A DNA stretch of 64,000 nucleotides from Rhodospirillales bacterium (GCA_020638295.1 JACKIU010000003.1:1-64000); one strand, 5' to 3'. Shown: positions 7,400 through 16,745, counted from the stretch's first letter. Numbers and translations are program-made. The notes: generated from the sequence alone by a model not told the origin.

Positions 7400-8797
7400 A
7401 TGCTCGAACTTTTCGCTAAACAGGAAAAAGTTTATCCAAAACGCGTATGGGGAAAATACCGCAAACTCAAATGGATCACGATGATCCTCACCCTCGGCAT
7501 TTACTATCTCGCCCCGTTCATACGTTGGGAGCGCGGCCCCGGCATCCCCGATCAGGCCATCCTCATCGACCTGCCCGCCCGGCGTGCTTATTGGTTCTGG
7601 ATCGAAATCTGGCCGCAGGAAGTCTATCTCCTCACCGGTATTCTTATTCTCGCCGCTATCGCGCTGTTTGTTGTCACATCCATGTTCGGCCGCGTCTGGT
7701 GCGGTTATTTCTGCCCGCAAACCGTCTGGACCGACCTCTACGTCTGGGTCGAGCGGATCGTTCAGGGCGACCGCGCAGCGCGTAAACGCCTGCATGAAGG
7801 CCCGTGGACCTTTGATAAAGTCCGCAAGATCATTATCACCCATTTCATCTGGCTCGTCATCGCTTGGTGTACCGCCGGATCGTTCGTTCTGTATTTCAAC
7901 GACGCCCCAACCCTAGTGCGCAGTTTCTTCGAATTTAATGTCTCCCCGACCGTGCTGGGCTTTATCGCCAGCCTAACTTTTTCGACCTATCTGATGGCAG
8001 GCTTTTCCCGTGAGCAGGTCTGCACCTATATGTGTCCCTATGCCCGTTTCCAGTCCGCCATGTTCGACCGCGATACGCTGATCATTGGTTATGACACTGA
8101 TCGCGGTGAGCCACGCGGAAAACATAAAGCCGGGGACAGCTGGGAAGGCCGCGGCCATTGCGTCGACTGCACCGCCTGCGTTCAGGTCTGCCCGACCGGC
8201 ATCGACATCCGCAACGGCCTGCAGATGCAATGCATCGCCTGCGGCCTATGCGTTGACGCCTGTAACAACATCATGGACAAACTCGGCCTCCCGCGCGGCC
8301 TCATCCGCTATGACACCGTCAACCACATGGAAGCCGAGGTTAAAGGCGGTAAGGAAAAATTCAATATCATGCGCATGCGCACACTGTATTACGCCACCAT
8401 TATGGCCATCGTCGGCGGCATCATGCTCTATGCGCTCATCAACCGTACCGAGCTCGAGCTTCACGTTCTGCATGACCGTGCCCCGGTCTTCGTCCAGCTC
8501 TCCAGCGGTGAGATCCGCAACGGCTATACGATCAAAATTCTGAACAAGACGCATGACAACCGCACCTTCACCCTCGATGTCGATGGACTGCCCAATGCGC
8601 AGATCGAGGTCAAAGGTGCCGGTGACGTCGATGATAAACACATCACCGTTTCTGCGGACAGCGTCGGCGAATACCACGTCTTTATCAACGCTGACATTGA
8701 GCCCGGTGCGCCGCGTGACATCACCCTGACCTTGACCGATCGGGACAACGGGATTAAAGATGAATACACGTCAACATTCATCTCGCAGAGAAAGTAA
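7400..8797 (+). CDS. ccoG: Cytochrome c oxidase accessory protein CcoG (FixG), polyferredoxin
   Basis: The 465-residue membrane protein has about five helices, Cys motifs CGYFCPQTVW and CTYMCPYARF, and two ferredoxin-type clusters CVDCTACVQVCP and CIACGLCVDAC. A C-terminal Ig-like FixG domain extends from about residue 350. The family is needed for cbb3 assembly, where it is reported to reduce copper for insertion into CcoN. GAGGGAG precedes the ATG. It starts the ccoGHIS assembly operon, with ccoH three bases downstream. Confidence 0.96.
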   Translation: MLELFAKQEKVYPKRVWGKYRKLKWITMILTLGIYYLAPFIRWERGPGIPDQAILIDLPARRAYWFWIEIWPQEVYLLTGILILAAIALFVVTSMFGRVWCGYFCPQTVWTDLYVWVERIVQGDRAARKRLHEGPWTFDKVRKIIITHFIWLVIAWCTAGSFVLYFNDAPTLVRSFFEFNVSPTVLGFIASLTFSTYLMAGFSREQVCTYMCPYARFQSAMFDRDTLIIGYDTDRGEPRGKHKAGDSWEGRGHCVDCTACVQVCPTGIDIRNGLQMQCIACGLCVDACNNIMDKLGLPRGLIRYDTVNHMEAEVKGGKEKFNIMRMRTLYYATIMAIVGGIMLYALINRTELELHVLHDRAPVFVQLSSGEIRNGYTIKILNKTHDNRTFTLDVDGLPNAQIEVKGAGDVDDKHITVSADSVGEYHVFINADIEPGAPRDITLTLTDRDNGIKDEYTSTFISQRK

Positions 8798-8799
8798 CG

Positions 8800-9282
8800 A
8801 TGCACACTGCCGTAGAAACCGCGCCGGTGAAGAACCCAAAGGATAGATGGATTCCCTGGTACTTTGTTATCTTTTTCACCGTAATCGCCATACTGGATGG
8901 CATTTTCGTCTACGTTGCGGTCACTACCCAGACCGGGGTCGTCACGGAAAATGCCTATGAAAAAGGCCTTGCCTTCAACAAGCAGCTGGAACAGGCGCGC
9001 GCCCAGCCGCAATTGCAAGAGACCTTAAGCTTTGAAAACGGTATGCTGCGCTGGCAGGCTAAAGACGAAAGCGCCAGCCTGCTGGAAAATGCGGCCGTAA
9101 CCGCCAAAATCATCCGCCCCGTTCAGGACGGCCATGATTTTGAAACAACGCTGGACTATAAAGGCCCCGGGGTTTATGAAGCAAAGCTGGACCTGCCCTT
9201 TAAGGGCCTTTGGAAAGCGGAAATCAACGCCACATGGGACAACCGGCATTATCAGACCAGCCACAGCTTCACGGCGCGCTAG
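8800..9282 (+). CDS. ccoH: cbb3 oxidase assembly protein FixH/CcoH
   Basis: A 160-residue FixH-family protein with one N-terminal membrane helix (residues 21-44, WYFVIFFTVIAILDG) and a periplasmic beta-rich domain ending in the family-typical Thr/His-rich strand before the stop. It acts with CcoG and CcoI in maturation of the oxidase. It lies two bases after ccoG. Its 3' end overlaps the likely start of the copper ATPase gene by about 49 bases. Confidence 0.9.
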   Translation: MHTAVETAPVKNPKDRWIPWYFVIFFTVIAILDGIFVYVAVTTQTGVVTENAYEKGLAFNKQLEQARAQPQLQETLSFENGMLRWQAKDESASLLENAAVTAKIIRPVQDGHDFETTLDYKGPGVYEAKLDLPFKGLWKAEINATWDNRHYQTSHSFTAR

Positions 9283-11462
9283 AAAACGATGCCTCCAATC
9301 ACGCGCCTTCCGGTTATGCCACGCTGGTTGAAACCACCCCTGAAGGCCTCAACACCATTTCAATTCTGGTCAGCGGCGTCCATTGCGCCGCCTGCATCCA
9401 GAAAATCGAAGGCACGCTGAACCACCAGCCGGAAATCAGCGAGGCACGGCTGAACTTCACCACCGGACGCCTGGCCATTACGTGGTCTGGGGCGAGCAGC
9501 AATATCGAACGCTACATCAAGTCGATTGAGGATATGGGCTATCCGGTCAATCCTTACGACCCCAACATCCGCGCCGAAGAAACCAAAGCTGAAGAGCGCT
9601 TCTTGCTGCTCTGCCTCGGCGTGGCAGGCTTTGCCATGGGCAATATCATGCTGCTCTCGGTGGGCTTGTGGACCACCACCGGCGAAACCATGGGGCTGGC
9701 CACCCGCGAGATGCTGCATTGGGTCGCCGCCGCCATCGCCCTGCCGACCATTTTGTTTTCCGGCCGCCCGTTTTTCCGCTCCGCCCTCAAGGCCCTCAGC
9801 ACCGGGCATGCCAATATGGACGTGCCGATCTCTCTGGCCCTTGTTCTGGCCAGCGCCATGAGCCTGCTTGAGACCATGCATCACGGCGAGCATGTCTATT
9901 TCGATTCTGCCGTTATGCTCATGTTCTTCCTGCTCATTGGCCGTTATCTCGATTTCCGCGCCCGCCAGCAGGCCCGTAACAGCGCGACCGACCTGTTGGC
10001 TTTGCAAACCGGCTTTGCCAACGTCATCGAGAAAAACGGCCAGATCCGCAAGATCCTGATCAGCGATCTGAAAGAAGGCCAGCATGTGCGCATCGCCGCT
10101 GGAGAGAAATTCCCCACAGATGGCCAGATCACCGAAGGCCGCAGCGAAATCGACACCTCACTCATTACCGGCGAAACCCTGCCCCGCACCATCGAAACCG
10201 GCGGTAACGTCTTTGCCGGGACGTTAAACATGTCCGCGTCCCTGACCATGCGCGTTTCCGCTATCGCCAAGGATTCACTGCTCAGCGACATCATCAAGTT
10301 GATGGAAGAAGCCGAACAATCAAAAGCCCGTTATGTCCGTCTGGCCGATCGGGCGGCAAGGCTTTATACTCCGGTCGTTCATACGCTGGCGGCTCTGGCC
10401 TTTTGTGGCTGGTTCTTTATCGGCGGGCTGGACTGGCAAAGCGCCCTGATGATCGCCATCACCGTGCTGATCATCACCTGTCCCTGTGCGCTGGGGCTGG
10501 CCGTGCCCGTCGTGCAGGTTCTGGCCACCGGCAAGTTGATGAAAAACGGAATTCTCGTCAAATCCGGCGACGCGTTAGAGCGTCTCAGCGAAATTGACAC
10601 AGTCCTGCTCGACAAAACCGGCACCCTGACGCTGGGCCGCCCAACTCTGGAAAACCCGCCGGATGGGCAAACTCTGCGTTTGGCTGCCAGCCTCGCCGCC
10701 CATAGCTCCCATCCGTTGTCTAAAGCCCTTGTTCAAAGCTACGAAGGCCCGTTGGCAAAGGCCGAAAATATCAAAGAGCGCGCTGGTCAGGGGCTGGAAG
10801 CCGACATTGAAGGCCGCCATATCCGCATGGGTTCTCGCGCTTGGTGCGGCGATAAAAATGCGGCTCAATCAGACACCCTTGAACTCTGGCTCGACATCGA
10901 GGGTCAAACGCCCCGGCTCTTTACCTTCACCGATCATTTGCGCGAAGACGCCGCAGCAACAATCACAGCCTTTAAGAATGCCAAGATCGACACCATCATG
11001 CTCACCGGCGATCGAGCATCCGTCGCCCAAAATGTCGCCAATCAATGCGGCATAGGGAGCGTATACGCCGAACAAACCCCGCCACAGAAATACGCCCATA
11101 TGCAGAGTCTCAAAGATCAGGGCCGTAAACTGCTGATGATCGGCGACGGCCTCAACGACGCCCCCGTTTTGACCGGTGCGCATGTTTCCATAGCGCCCGG
11201 CACCGCCATTGATATGGCGCAAAATGCCGCCGATATCATCTTCATGGGCGATCGTCTCATACTCGCGTATGAGACATTTAAAACCGCGCAATTCAATCAA
11301 AAGCTCGTAAAGCAGAATTTTGCCCTCGCCGTGCTTTATAATATAATAGCAGTGCCTTTGGCGCTGGCAGGCCTTGTCACGCCTTTGGTTGCGGCGATTG
11401 CGATGTCCGGATCGTCCCTGATCGTCATTGCCAACTCATTCCGTTTAAAGGTGACCAAATGA
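9234..11462 (+). CDS. ccoI: Copper-translocating P-type ATPase CcoI (FixI)
   Basis: Domains in order: an N-terminal HMA metal-binding domain with VHCAACIQK, membrane helices, the transport motif CPCALGLA, phosphorylation site DKTGTLT and the hinge motif GDGLNDAP. It exports copper across the inner membrane for CcoN. I take ATG 9234 as start; a TTG at 9210 is also open. Both lie inside ccoH in another frame, an unusually long overlap of 49 bases or more. The stop overlaps ccoS by four bases. The protein from 9234 has 742 residues, normal for the family. Confidence 0.93.
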   Translation: MGQPALSDQPQLHGALENDASNHAPSGYATLVETTPEGLNTISILVSGVHCAACIQKIEGTLNHQPEISEARLNFTTGRLAITWSGASSNIERYIKSIEDMGYPVNPYDPNIRAEETKAEERFLLLCLGVAGFAMGNIMLLSVGLWTTTGETMGLATREMLHWVAAAIALPTILFSGRPFFRSALKALSTGHANMDVPISLALVLASAMSLLETMHHGEHVYFDSAVMLMFFLLIGRYLDFRARQQARNSATDLLALQTGFANVIEKNGQIRKILISDLKEGQHVRIAAGEKFPTDGQITEGRSEIDTSLITGETLPRTIETGGNVFAGTLNMSASLTMRVSAIAKDSLLSDIIKLMEEAEQSKARYVRLADRAARLYTPVVHTLAALAFCGWFFIGGLDWQSALMIAITVLIITCPCALGLAVPVVQVLATGKLMKNGILVKSGDALERLSEIDTVLLDKTGTLTLGRPTLENPPDGQTLRLAASLAAHSSHPLSKALVQSYEGPLAKAENIKERAGQGLEADIEGRHIRMGSRAWCGDKNAAQSDTLELWLDIEGQTPRLFTFTDHLREDAAATITAFKNAKIDTIMLTGDRASVAQNVANQCGIGSVYAEQTPPQKYAHMQSLKDQGRKLLMIGDGLNDAPVLTGAHVSIAPGTAIDMAQNAADIIFMGDRLILAYETFKTAQFNQKLVKQNFALAVLYNIIAVPLALAGLVTPLVAAIAMSGSSLIVIANSFRLKVTK

Positions 11463-11638
11463 GCATCCTGATCTACCTCATCCCTATCGCGCTTTTCCTT
11501 GGGCTTCTGGGCCTTGGCGCGTTTATCTGGAGTCTAAAATCCGGCCAGTATGAAGACCTCGAAGGCGCCGCCCACCGTATCCTGTTTGATGACGACGATC
11601 CGCCGTCACAACCGTTCGATTCTGAAAATTCTGCATAG
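11459..11638 (+). CDS. ccoS: cbb3-type oxidase assembly protein CcoS
   Basis: A 59-residue protein begins at an ATG overlapping the ccoI stop and ends at TAG 11636-11638. One membrane helix (residues 3-25) is followed by FIWSLKSGQYEDLEGAAHRI, the core signature of CcoS, and an acidic tail with DDDDPP. CcoS is needed for cofactor insertion into CcoN. It closes the ccoGHIS operon. Confidence 0.94.
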   Translation: MSILIYLIPIALFLGLLGLGAFIWSLKSGQYEDLEGAAHRILFDDDDPPSQPFDSENSA

Positions 11639-11689
11639 TAAACAGAAAATCATCTTCAAATTCTTGCTTTTTTCAACTATCATCGGGGG

Positions 11690-12214
11690 ATGAAGGACTC
11701 ATCCGTTACAGGTGTAGAACGCACCTTTGATAAAGACGAAATTATTGTCAGCAAAACCGATCTTAAAGGCCGGATTACGTACACGAACCGCGTCTTTATG
11801 AAGCTGGCTGATTACACCGAAAAAGATCTCCTCGGCGAGCCGCACAGCATCGTCCGCCATCCGGGTATGCCGCGCTGTGTCTTTAAGCTTCTTTGGGACA
11901 CCATCGAAACAGAAAAGAAAGAAATCTTCGCCTACGTGATTAATCGCTCGGCCAACGGCGACCATTACTGGGTTTTCGCCCATGTTACGCCGAGTCTGGA
12001 TGCGGCCGGAAATATTCTGGGGTATCACTCCAACCGCCGTGTACCGGACCGCAAAATCCTCAACGGCACCATTATGCCGCTTTATCAAAAGCTTCTCGAA
12101 GAAGAAAACCGTCATTCAAACCGCAAGGACGGTATGAATAGCGCCTATAACATGCTTGTAACGCTGCTTGAAGAAAAAGGAGTCGGCTATGACGAACTTA
12201 TCTTCTCTCTCTAA
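11690..12214 (+). CDS. Aer-like PAS-domain redox sensor (soluble)
   Basis: The 174-residue protein is one PAS domain (residues 15-125) plus a helical tail. It has the Aer-type signature HSIVRHPGMP; in Aer the equivalent is VRHPDMP, whose Arg, His and Asp support FAD binding, so here the Asp is Gly. No membrane segment or signalling domain is present. Its 3' end overlaps the next gene, a chemoreceptor, by 26 bases. The pair therefore looks like Aer split into two polypeptides and placed right after the oxidase genes. Redox or energy taxis is inferred. Confidence 0.82.
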   Translation: MKDSSVTGVERTFDKDEIIVSKTDLKGRITYTNRVFMKLADYTEKDLLGEPHSIVRHPGMPRCVFKLLWDTIETEKKEIFAYVINRSANGDHYWVFAHVTPSLDAAGNILGYHSNRRVPDRKILNGTIMPLYQKLLEEENRHSNRKDGMNSAYNMLVTLLEEKGVGYDELIFSL

Positions 12215-13487
12215 AGCACAAATTTTCCTTGGTGTAACCCTGCTGTGTGCCTTGGGCGCATACTTTCTATCCATGCCTTTGGTTGGCTTGGCCTTCATTA
12301 TTATAGCTCTGGCGACTAGCTTCTATTACATTCAGGTCGCTCAGGAATCGATTGAAAAAATCACCAATACCTGCAAAAAGCTCGGTCAGGGTGACTTCGA
12401 AACCCGTCTGACCAGCATTCCGGAAGACGGCGAAATTTCAGAACTGATGTGGTCGATCAACGAAATGACCGACTATATGGACGCCTTCGTCCGCGAATCC
12501 ACCGCCGCCATGGAATATGTCAGCCGCAACCAGTATTTCCGCCGCATTTTGGAAGACGGCATGCATGGCAACCTGCTGAACGGCGGCCGCATCATCAATC
12601 AGGCCACAGTCAATGTTGCCGAAAAAATGGATTCCTTTAAGGATATCGCCAATGACGTCGATAGCGCCTTGAAACAGGTTGTCGGGGTGATTAATACATC
12701 CGTACACACGCTGGAAGGCGGCGCTCAGGTTATGGGAGAATCCGTATCCTCAACACGTCAGGGTGCCGAAACCGTCGTTCGAAGCGCTAACGAAATGTCG
12801 CAGAACGTCCAGACGATTTCCGCCGCCGCTGAAGAAATGTCGTCGTCCATTTCCGAAATCAGTACGCAAATCACCAAAACCACCACGATGGCCGGTGGTG
12901 CGGTTGGTGAGGCCGATCAGGCCCGTGAAATTATCCGTACACTGGCCTCCACTGCCGAAAGCATCAAGGAAGTCGTAACCCTCATTGAAGACATTGCCGA
13001 ACAGACCAACCTGCTGGCCCTGAATGCCACCATTGAGGCCGCCCGCGCCGGAGAAGCTGGAAAAGGCTTTGCAATTGTGGCCTCGGAAGTAAAATCGCTG
13101 GCTGCCGAAACCGCGAAAGCCACGGAAGACATTCGTCAACAAGTCGCACAAGTTCAGGATGCCACCGGCAAGGCCGTTTCCACCTTTGACGGCATCGGTA
13201 AATCTATCGCCGACATTAATGAAGCCACCACCGTTGTCGCCGCTGCCGTTGAGGAACAAAACGCCGCATCACTGGAAATTGCTTCGAACGCGCAAAGAGC
13301 CTCAACCGCAACCACCACTGTAGCCGACAATATTCGGGAAATCGGCACTGACATCACCAAAATTGACGAGATCAGTGGACAAGTCATGGAAGCAACAGGA
13401 AATCTGTCATCCCAAAGCAAGGAACAGATTGATGCGCTGCTGCAAAAAATGGATGTCTTTATGAGCGAACTGAACAAAATCGCATAA
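12189..13487 (+). CDS. Methyl-accepting chemotaxis protein, membrane anchored
   Basis: ATG 12189 is chosen because AAGGAGT lies just upstream; an earlier TTG at 12168 adds seven residues. The N-terminus has two closely spaced membrane helices (about residues 8-48) with no periplasmic sensing domain, then a HAMP region and a long coiled-coil signalling domain. The kinase-contacting tip is intact: EQTNLLALNATIEAARAGE. Lacking its own sensor, it probably receives its signal from the overlapping PAS protein upstream, as the two halves of Aer do within one chain. Length is 432 residues. Confidence 0.93.
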   Translation: MTNLSSLSKAQIFLGVTLLCALGAYFLSMPLVGLAFIIIALATSFYYIQVAQESIEKITNTCKKLGQGDFETRLTSIPEDGEISELMWSINEMTDYMDAFVRESTAAMEYVSRNQYFRRILEDGMHGNLLNGGRIINQATVNVAEKMDSFKDIANDVDSALKQVVGVINTSVHTLEGGAQVMGESVSSTRQGAETVVRSANEMSQNVQTISAAAEEMSSSISEISTQITKTTTMAGGAVGEADQAREIIRTLASTAESIKEVVTLIEDIAEQTNLLALNATIEAARAGEAGKGFAIVASEVKSLAAETAKATEDIRQQVAQVQDATGKAVSTFDGIGKSIADINEATTVVAAAVEEQNAASLEIASNAQRASTATTTVADNIREIGTDITKIDEISGQVMEATGNLSSQSKEQIDALLQKMDVFMSELNKIA

Positions 13488-13547
13488 AGTTCCACTGCAC
13501 CAGTTGCATAAATCCTCGCCTAAAAAACCTTTTTAAAACACTCGGAA

Positions 13548-13561
13548 TTGACTCTGGTCAA
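13548..13561 (+). promoter_or_regulatory. FNR/FixK-type box upstream of a putative small RNA
   Basis: TTGACTCTGGTCAA is a perfect TTGA-N6-TCAA box. A TAGTAT hexamer at 13584-13589 is a fair -10 element. Start of transcription seven bases later, at about 13596, would place the box centre at exactly -41.5, the activating position for FNR proteins. No protein gene follows on this strand. Confidence 0.8.
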
Positions 13562-13595
13562 TCCTCTCTGTATTTAAGAGTTCTAGTATGTCTGG

Positions 13596-13726
13596 AGCAG
13601 TTTAAGTATTTGCAGTGCCCTGCTGATAGGGGTGGAGTTGCGCGCAAATGCGTCTCCTATGGGTTCTAAAAACTATAAAATTGTATTGCCTCTTATAGCC
13701 CGGCCTTCTAACGCCGGGCTTTTTTA
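13596..13726 (+). ncRNA. Putative FNR-activated small RNA
   Basis: About 130 bases lie between the FNR-positioned start and a strong terminator. No open frame is convincing. The middle can fold: ATAGG near 13626 pairs with CCTAT near 13660, with GAG/CTC and CGC/GCG inside. The strand contains TCTCCT at 13653-13658, complementary to ribosome-binding sites, as in many alphaproteobacterial trans-acting RNAs. A role like that of FnrS, lowering aerobic proteins when oxygen falls, is inference. It might instead be a 3' end of the upstream chemoreceptor transcript. Confidence 0.45.
13697..13726 (+). terminator. Rho-independent terminator of the putative small RNA
   Basis: AGCCCGGC at 13697-13704 pairs with GCCGGGCT at 13713-13720 around an 8-base loop, followed by six T. 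The GC-rich stem and U-tail are textbook. Confidence 0.92.
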
Positions 13727-13759
13727 TAACCACTCGCGTTAAGAATAAGACAGCCTTGC

Positions 13760-13787
13760 ATCCCGATGACAATCGGGATCTTTTTTT
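13760..13787 (+). terminator. Second hairpin with T-run
   Basis: ATCCCGAT at 13760-13767 and ATCGGGAT at 13772-13779 form an 8-bp perfect stem with a GACA loop, then C and seven T. Outer arms GCCTTG and CAAGGC also pair. Two more hairpins follow at 13806-13822 (TCCTGAC...GTCAGGA) and about 13839-13861, without T-runs. The group fills the space up to the hemN stop codon. Confidence 0.7.
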
Positions 13788-13894
13788 CTCAAGGCCAGAG
13801 ATCCTGACTTTCGTCAGGATGTATCGCCGTTGCAGCGTGCCTCTTTCTTAATGCAAGAGGCTATATCTTTGATAACAATAAAAAAATGAAAACT

Positions 13895-15268
13895 CTAAAT
13901 AGCTTTGGAATGACGTTGCGGCGCGAGCGCATCGACATTCGGGATATAGGCGTCAAACACAGAGGCGATAATCCGCACCATCATCCGCGCCTTCGGATTC
14001 ATCTTCAATCTGCGCCCGTCAATTTCGATAAAGCCCAGATCAGCATAGCGTACTACAGCCTCAATTTCGCTATCCAGATGCTCTTGGGCAAAACCATAGG
14101 CCGCGCATTGCGCCCCCACATCAACGCCAAAATCACACATCAAGCGTTCAATTACGCCCGCGTGCAAACGATCCTCGTCATCAATCGGACAATATTTCGC
14201 CACCGTTAGCTTCCCGGCCAGCACCCTTTCGCGATACACCGGCATATCGACCGCATTTTGCACATACCCGCCCGGTAGAAACCCAATCGACGAAGCGCCA
14301 ATCCCGATCAACGCATCCGCCGCATCATCGGTATAGCCCTGAAAATTACGCCGTAGCCGTCCCTCTTTAGACGCTCTAACAAGTGCGTCGTCTTTTTTTG
14401 CAAAATGATCAATCCCCACAGGGATATAGCCAGCATGCTCCAGCGTCTGCGCCCCGGCCTCAAACAAATCGAAACGCATCGTTTTATCGGGAAGCGCGTT
14501 CTCATCAATCAGACGCATATGTTTCTTCATCCACGGCACATGCGCATAACCAAACAGCGCCAGCCGATCTGGATTGAGGCTGATCGCCTTTTCGATCGTT
14601 GCCACCATCGTCTCCGGGCTTTGATGCGGTAAGCCATAGAGCAGATCCATATTGATCCGCTCTATCCCCTGCGCTCGAAACCATTCGACCGCTTGCGCGC
14701 TCAGCTCAAAAGGCTGAGGCCGATTGACCGATTCCAACACCGTGTTATCAAAATCCTGCACACCCAGACTAATGCGGTTCACCCCATTTTTGGCATAGGC
14801 CGCCACACGCCCTTCGGTCAATTCACGCGGGTCGATCTCAATGGCAATCTCAGCCCCTGCCTCCACGGTAAAATTCTCACGCACACGGTCCATCACAAAT
14901 GCAAAATCCCGCGCCCGCAGCATCCCCGGCGACCCGCCGCCAAAATGAATATGAGAGATTTTATGTCCGCGAGACCCCAGAGCATCGGCGAGAATTTCAA
15001 TCTCGCGCATCATTAAATGCGCATAATCCTCAACGGGAGCATAGCGCTGCGTCACTTTGGTATGACATCCGCAATACCAGCACATTTTCGGACAAAACGG
15101 CACATGCAGATACAGCGACAGTCGTGCACCCTCCGGCAAGTCGGCCAGCATTTGCGGGTACAATTGTTCGTCCTCCAGAGGCTGAAAATGCGGCGCCGTC
15201 GGATAGCTCGTGTAGCGCGGCACCGGCCGGTCGAGCTTCAACATCGTTTCTCGCAAATTACAACGCAT
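13895..15268 (-). CDS. hemN: Oxygen-independent coproporphyrinogen III oxidase
   Basis: This radical-SAM enzyme makes protoporphyrinogen in heme synthesis when oxygen is scarce. The protein has 457 residues, beginning with the family-typical RYTSYPTAPHF. It has the iron-sulfur motif CPKMCWYCGC near residue 63, the HFGGGSPG segment that follows it, and a C-terminal HemN domain. GAGG lies 12 bases before the ATG at 15268. It fits the microaerobic theme beside the heme-rich cbb3 oxidase. No FNR box is visible directly upstream. Confidence 0.96.
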   Translation of the reverse strand: MRCNLRETMLKLDRPVPRYTSYPTAPHFQPLEDEQLYPQMLADLPEGARLSLYLHVPFCPKMCWYCGCHTKVTQRYAPVEDYAHLMMREIEILADALGSRGHKISHIHFGGGSPGMLRARDFAFVMDRVRENFTVEAGAEIAIEIDPRELTEGRVAAYAKNGVNRISLGVQDFDNTVLESVNRPQPFELSAQAVEWFRAQGIERINMDLLYGLPHQSPETMVATIEKAISLNPDRLALFGYAHVPWMKKHMRLIDENALPDKTMRFDLFEAGAQTLEHAGYIPVGIDHFAKKDDALVRASKEGRLRRNFQGYTDDAADALIGIGASSIGFLPGGYVQNAVDMPVYRERVLAGKLTVAKYCPIDDEDRLHAGVIERLMCDFGVDVGAQCAAYGFAQEHLDSEIEAVVRYADLGFIEIDGRRLKMNPKARMMVRIIASVFDAYIPNVDALAPQRHSKAI

Positions 15269-15304
15269 CTTTAAAACCTCGTCATCAGTGCCTCACGGGC
15301 AAGC

Positions 15305-16669
15305 TTACAGCTCTTCTTGATCTAAATAATGCGCAATGTCAACGCTCCAGCCCAAATGCTCTTCGATTTTGAATTTAAGCGAGGACGCCGCCTCCGACTC
15401 CCCATGCGTTAAAAACACCTTGCGCGGCGCTTCCCGGAAATGCCTCAGCCAATCAAGAATTTCGGTATAATCCGCATGCGCCGAAAGATTGTCGAGATTA
15501 TCAATCTGTGCCCGCACCGGATAGAGATGCCCGTGAATCTTCACCTCTTTTTCCCCATGCACCAGGCGCGCCCCGCGCGTTCCAGCCGCCTGATACCCGG
15601 CAAACAGGATCGTATTGCGCGGATCGCCGATAAAATGCTTCAGATGATGCAACACCCGTCCGCCGGTCGCCATACCGCTCGCCGACACGATAATGCACGG
15701 TACCCCGTTATTCTTGGCGTAAATCGCCTTCGATTGCTCAGGCGTTTGCGTATAAAACGTCCCGCCGCACACCGCCCCGCATTTTTGCGCTGAAAGCCGG
15801 TGTTCGGACGAATGCTTCTTGAGCAATTTCGTCACATTAATAGCCATCGGACTATCCAGATAGACCGGTAGATCGGCGATGCGCCGCGCCGCCTTCAATT
15901 CATGCAGATAATATAAAATTCCCTGTGCCCGGCCTACGGCAAAGGCCGGAATCACCACCGTCCCACCACGCGCGGCCGTTTCATTGATAATGCTCTCCAG
16001 CCGATCCAGCGGGTCGCCCGGATCATGCGTGCGGTCCCCATAGGTGGATTCCAGCACCAGATAATCGGCCTCCTGAATATGCGCCGGTGCGCATATCACC
16101 GGATCATGCGGCCGCCCCAAATCACCGGAAAACACCAGCGAGGTCTGCCCGTCGCTGATCTTCACACTCGCCGCCCCTAGAATATGCCCGGCCCGGCTCA
16201 TGCTGAAGGTCAAAATATCACCGGGCAACGCGTAATCCTTGCCAAACTCGACCGCCCGTAAATGTTTGAGCGCCGCCTCCGCGTCCTCACCGGTATAAAG
16301 CGGTAAAGCAGGTTTATGCTTCGTATAACCATGGCGGTTGGCCCGCTCCGCATCTTCTTCGTGAATATGCGCACTATCGGGTAATAAAATCCCGCACAAA
16401 TCCTTAGTCGCCTCGGTGCAATAGACCGGCCCCTTAAAACCATCGCGCACCAAAATCGGCAAATACCCGCTATGATCGATATGCGCATGCGTCAGGATCA
16501 CCGCATCAATATCCCCCGGATTGACCGGCAGCTTGTTCCAGTTGCGCAGGCGCAGCTCTTTCAGGCCCTGAAACAACCCGCAATCAATCAGGATTTTTTT
16601 CCCCTCATCCTCGAGCAGATATTTTGAGCCTGTCACCGTATCGGTTGCGCCCATAAATGTCAGTTTCAT
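15305..16669 (-). CDS. MBL-fold beta-CASP hydrolase (putative RNA-processing exonuclease)
   Basis: I choose ATG 16669, preceded by GAGGAAGG, because the product then begins MKLTFMGATDTVTGS as in the family; an upstream ATG would add 25 unrelated residues. The zinc motif HAHIDHSG is near residue 55. A beta-CASP region and a C-terminal metallo-beta-lactamase part with SAHADY and LTHGE follow. Length is 454 residues. Relatives are RNA nucleases similar to archaeal and bacterial CPSF-like proteins. The substrate is unknown. It is divergent from the LOG-family gene, 76 bases apart. Confidence 0.85.
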   Translation of the reverse strand: MKLTFMGATDTVTGSKYLLEDEGKKILIDCGLFQGLKELRLRNWNKLPVNPGDIDAVILTHAHIDHSGYLPILVRDGFKGPVYCTEATKDLCGILLPDSAHIHEEDAERANRHGYTKHKPALPLYTGEDAEAALKHLRAVEFGKDYALPGDILTFSMSRAGHILGAASVKISDGQTSLVFSGDLGRPHDPVICAPAHIQEADYLVLESTYGDRTHDPGDPLDRLESIINETAARGGTVVIPAFAVGRAQGILYYLHELKAARRIADLPVYLDSPMAINVTKLLKKHSSEHRLSAQKCGAVCGGTFYTQTPEQSKAIYAKNNGVPCIIVSASGMATGGRVLHHLKHFIGDPRNTILFAGYQAAGTRGARLVHGEKEVKIHGHLYPVRAQIDNLDNLSAHADYTEILDWLRHFREAPRKVFLTHGESEAASSLKFKIEEHLGWSVDIAHYLDQEEL

Positions 16670-16745
16670 AATCGCGCCTTCCTCGCTATTTCCCCGCTCA
16701 CCAAACTGCTCTATACTACGCCGATCAACGCGAGGATAAAGCAAA

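Noticed and set aside
9210..9233. TTG 9210 as the ccoI start
   Set aside because: ATG 9234 is a stronger start codon and the extra eight residues are not part of the HMA domain; neither is proven.
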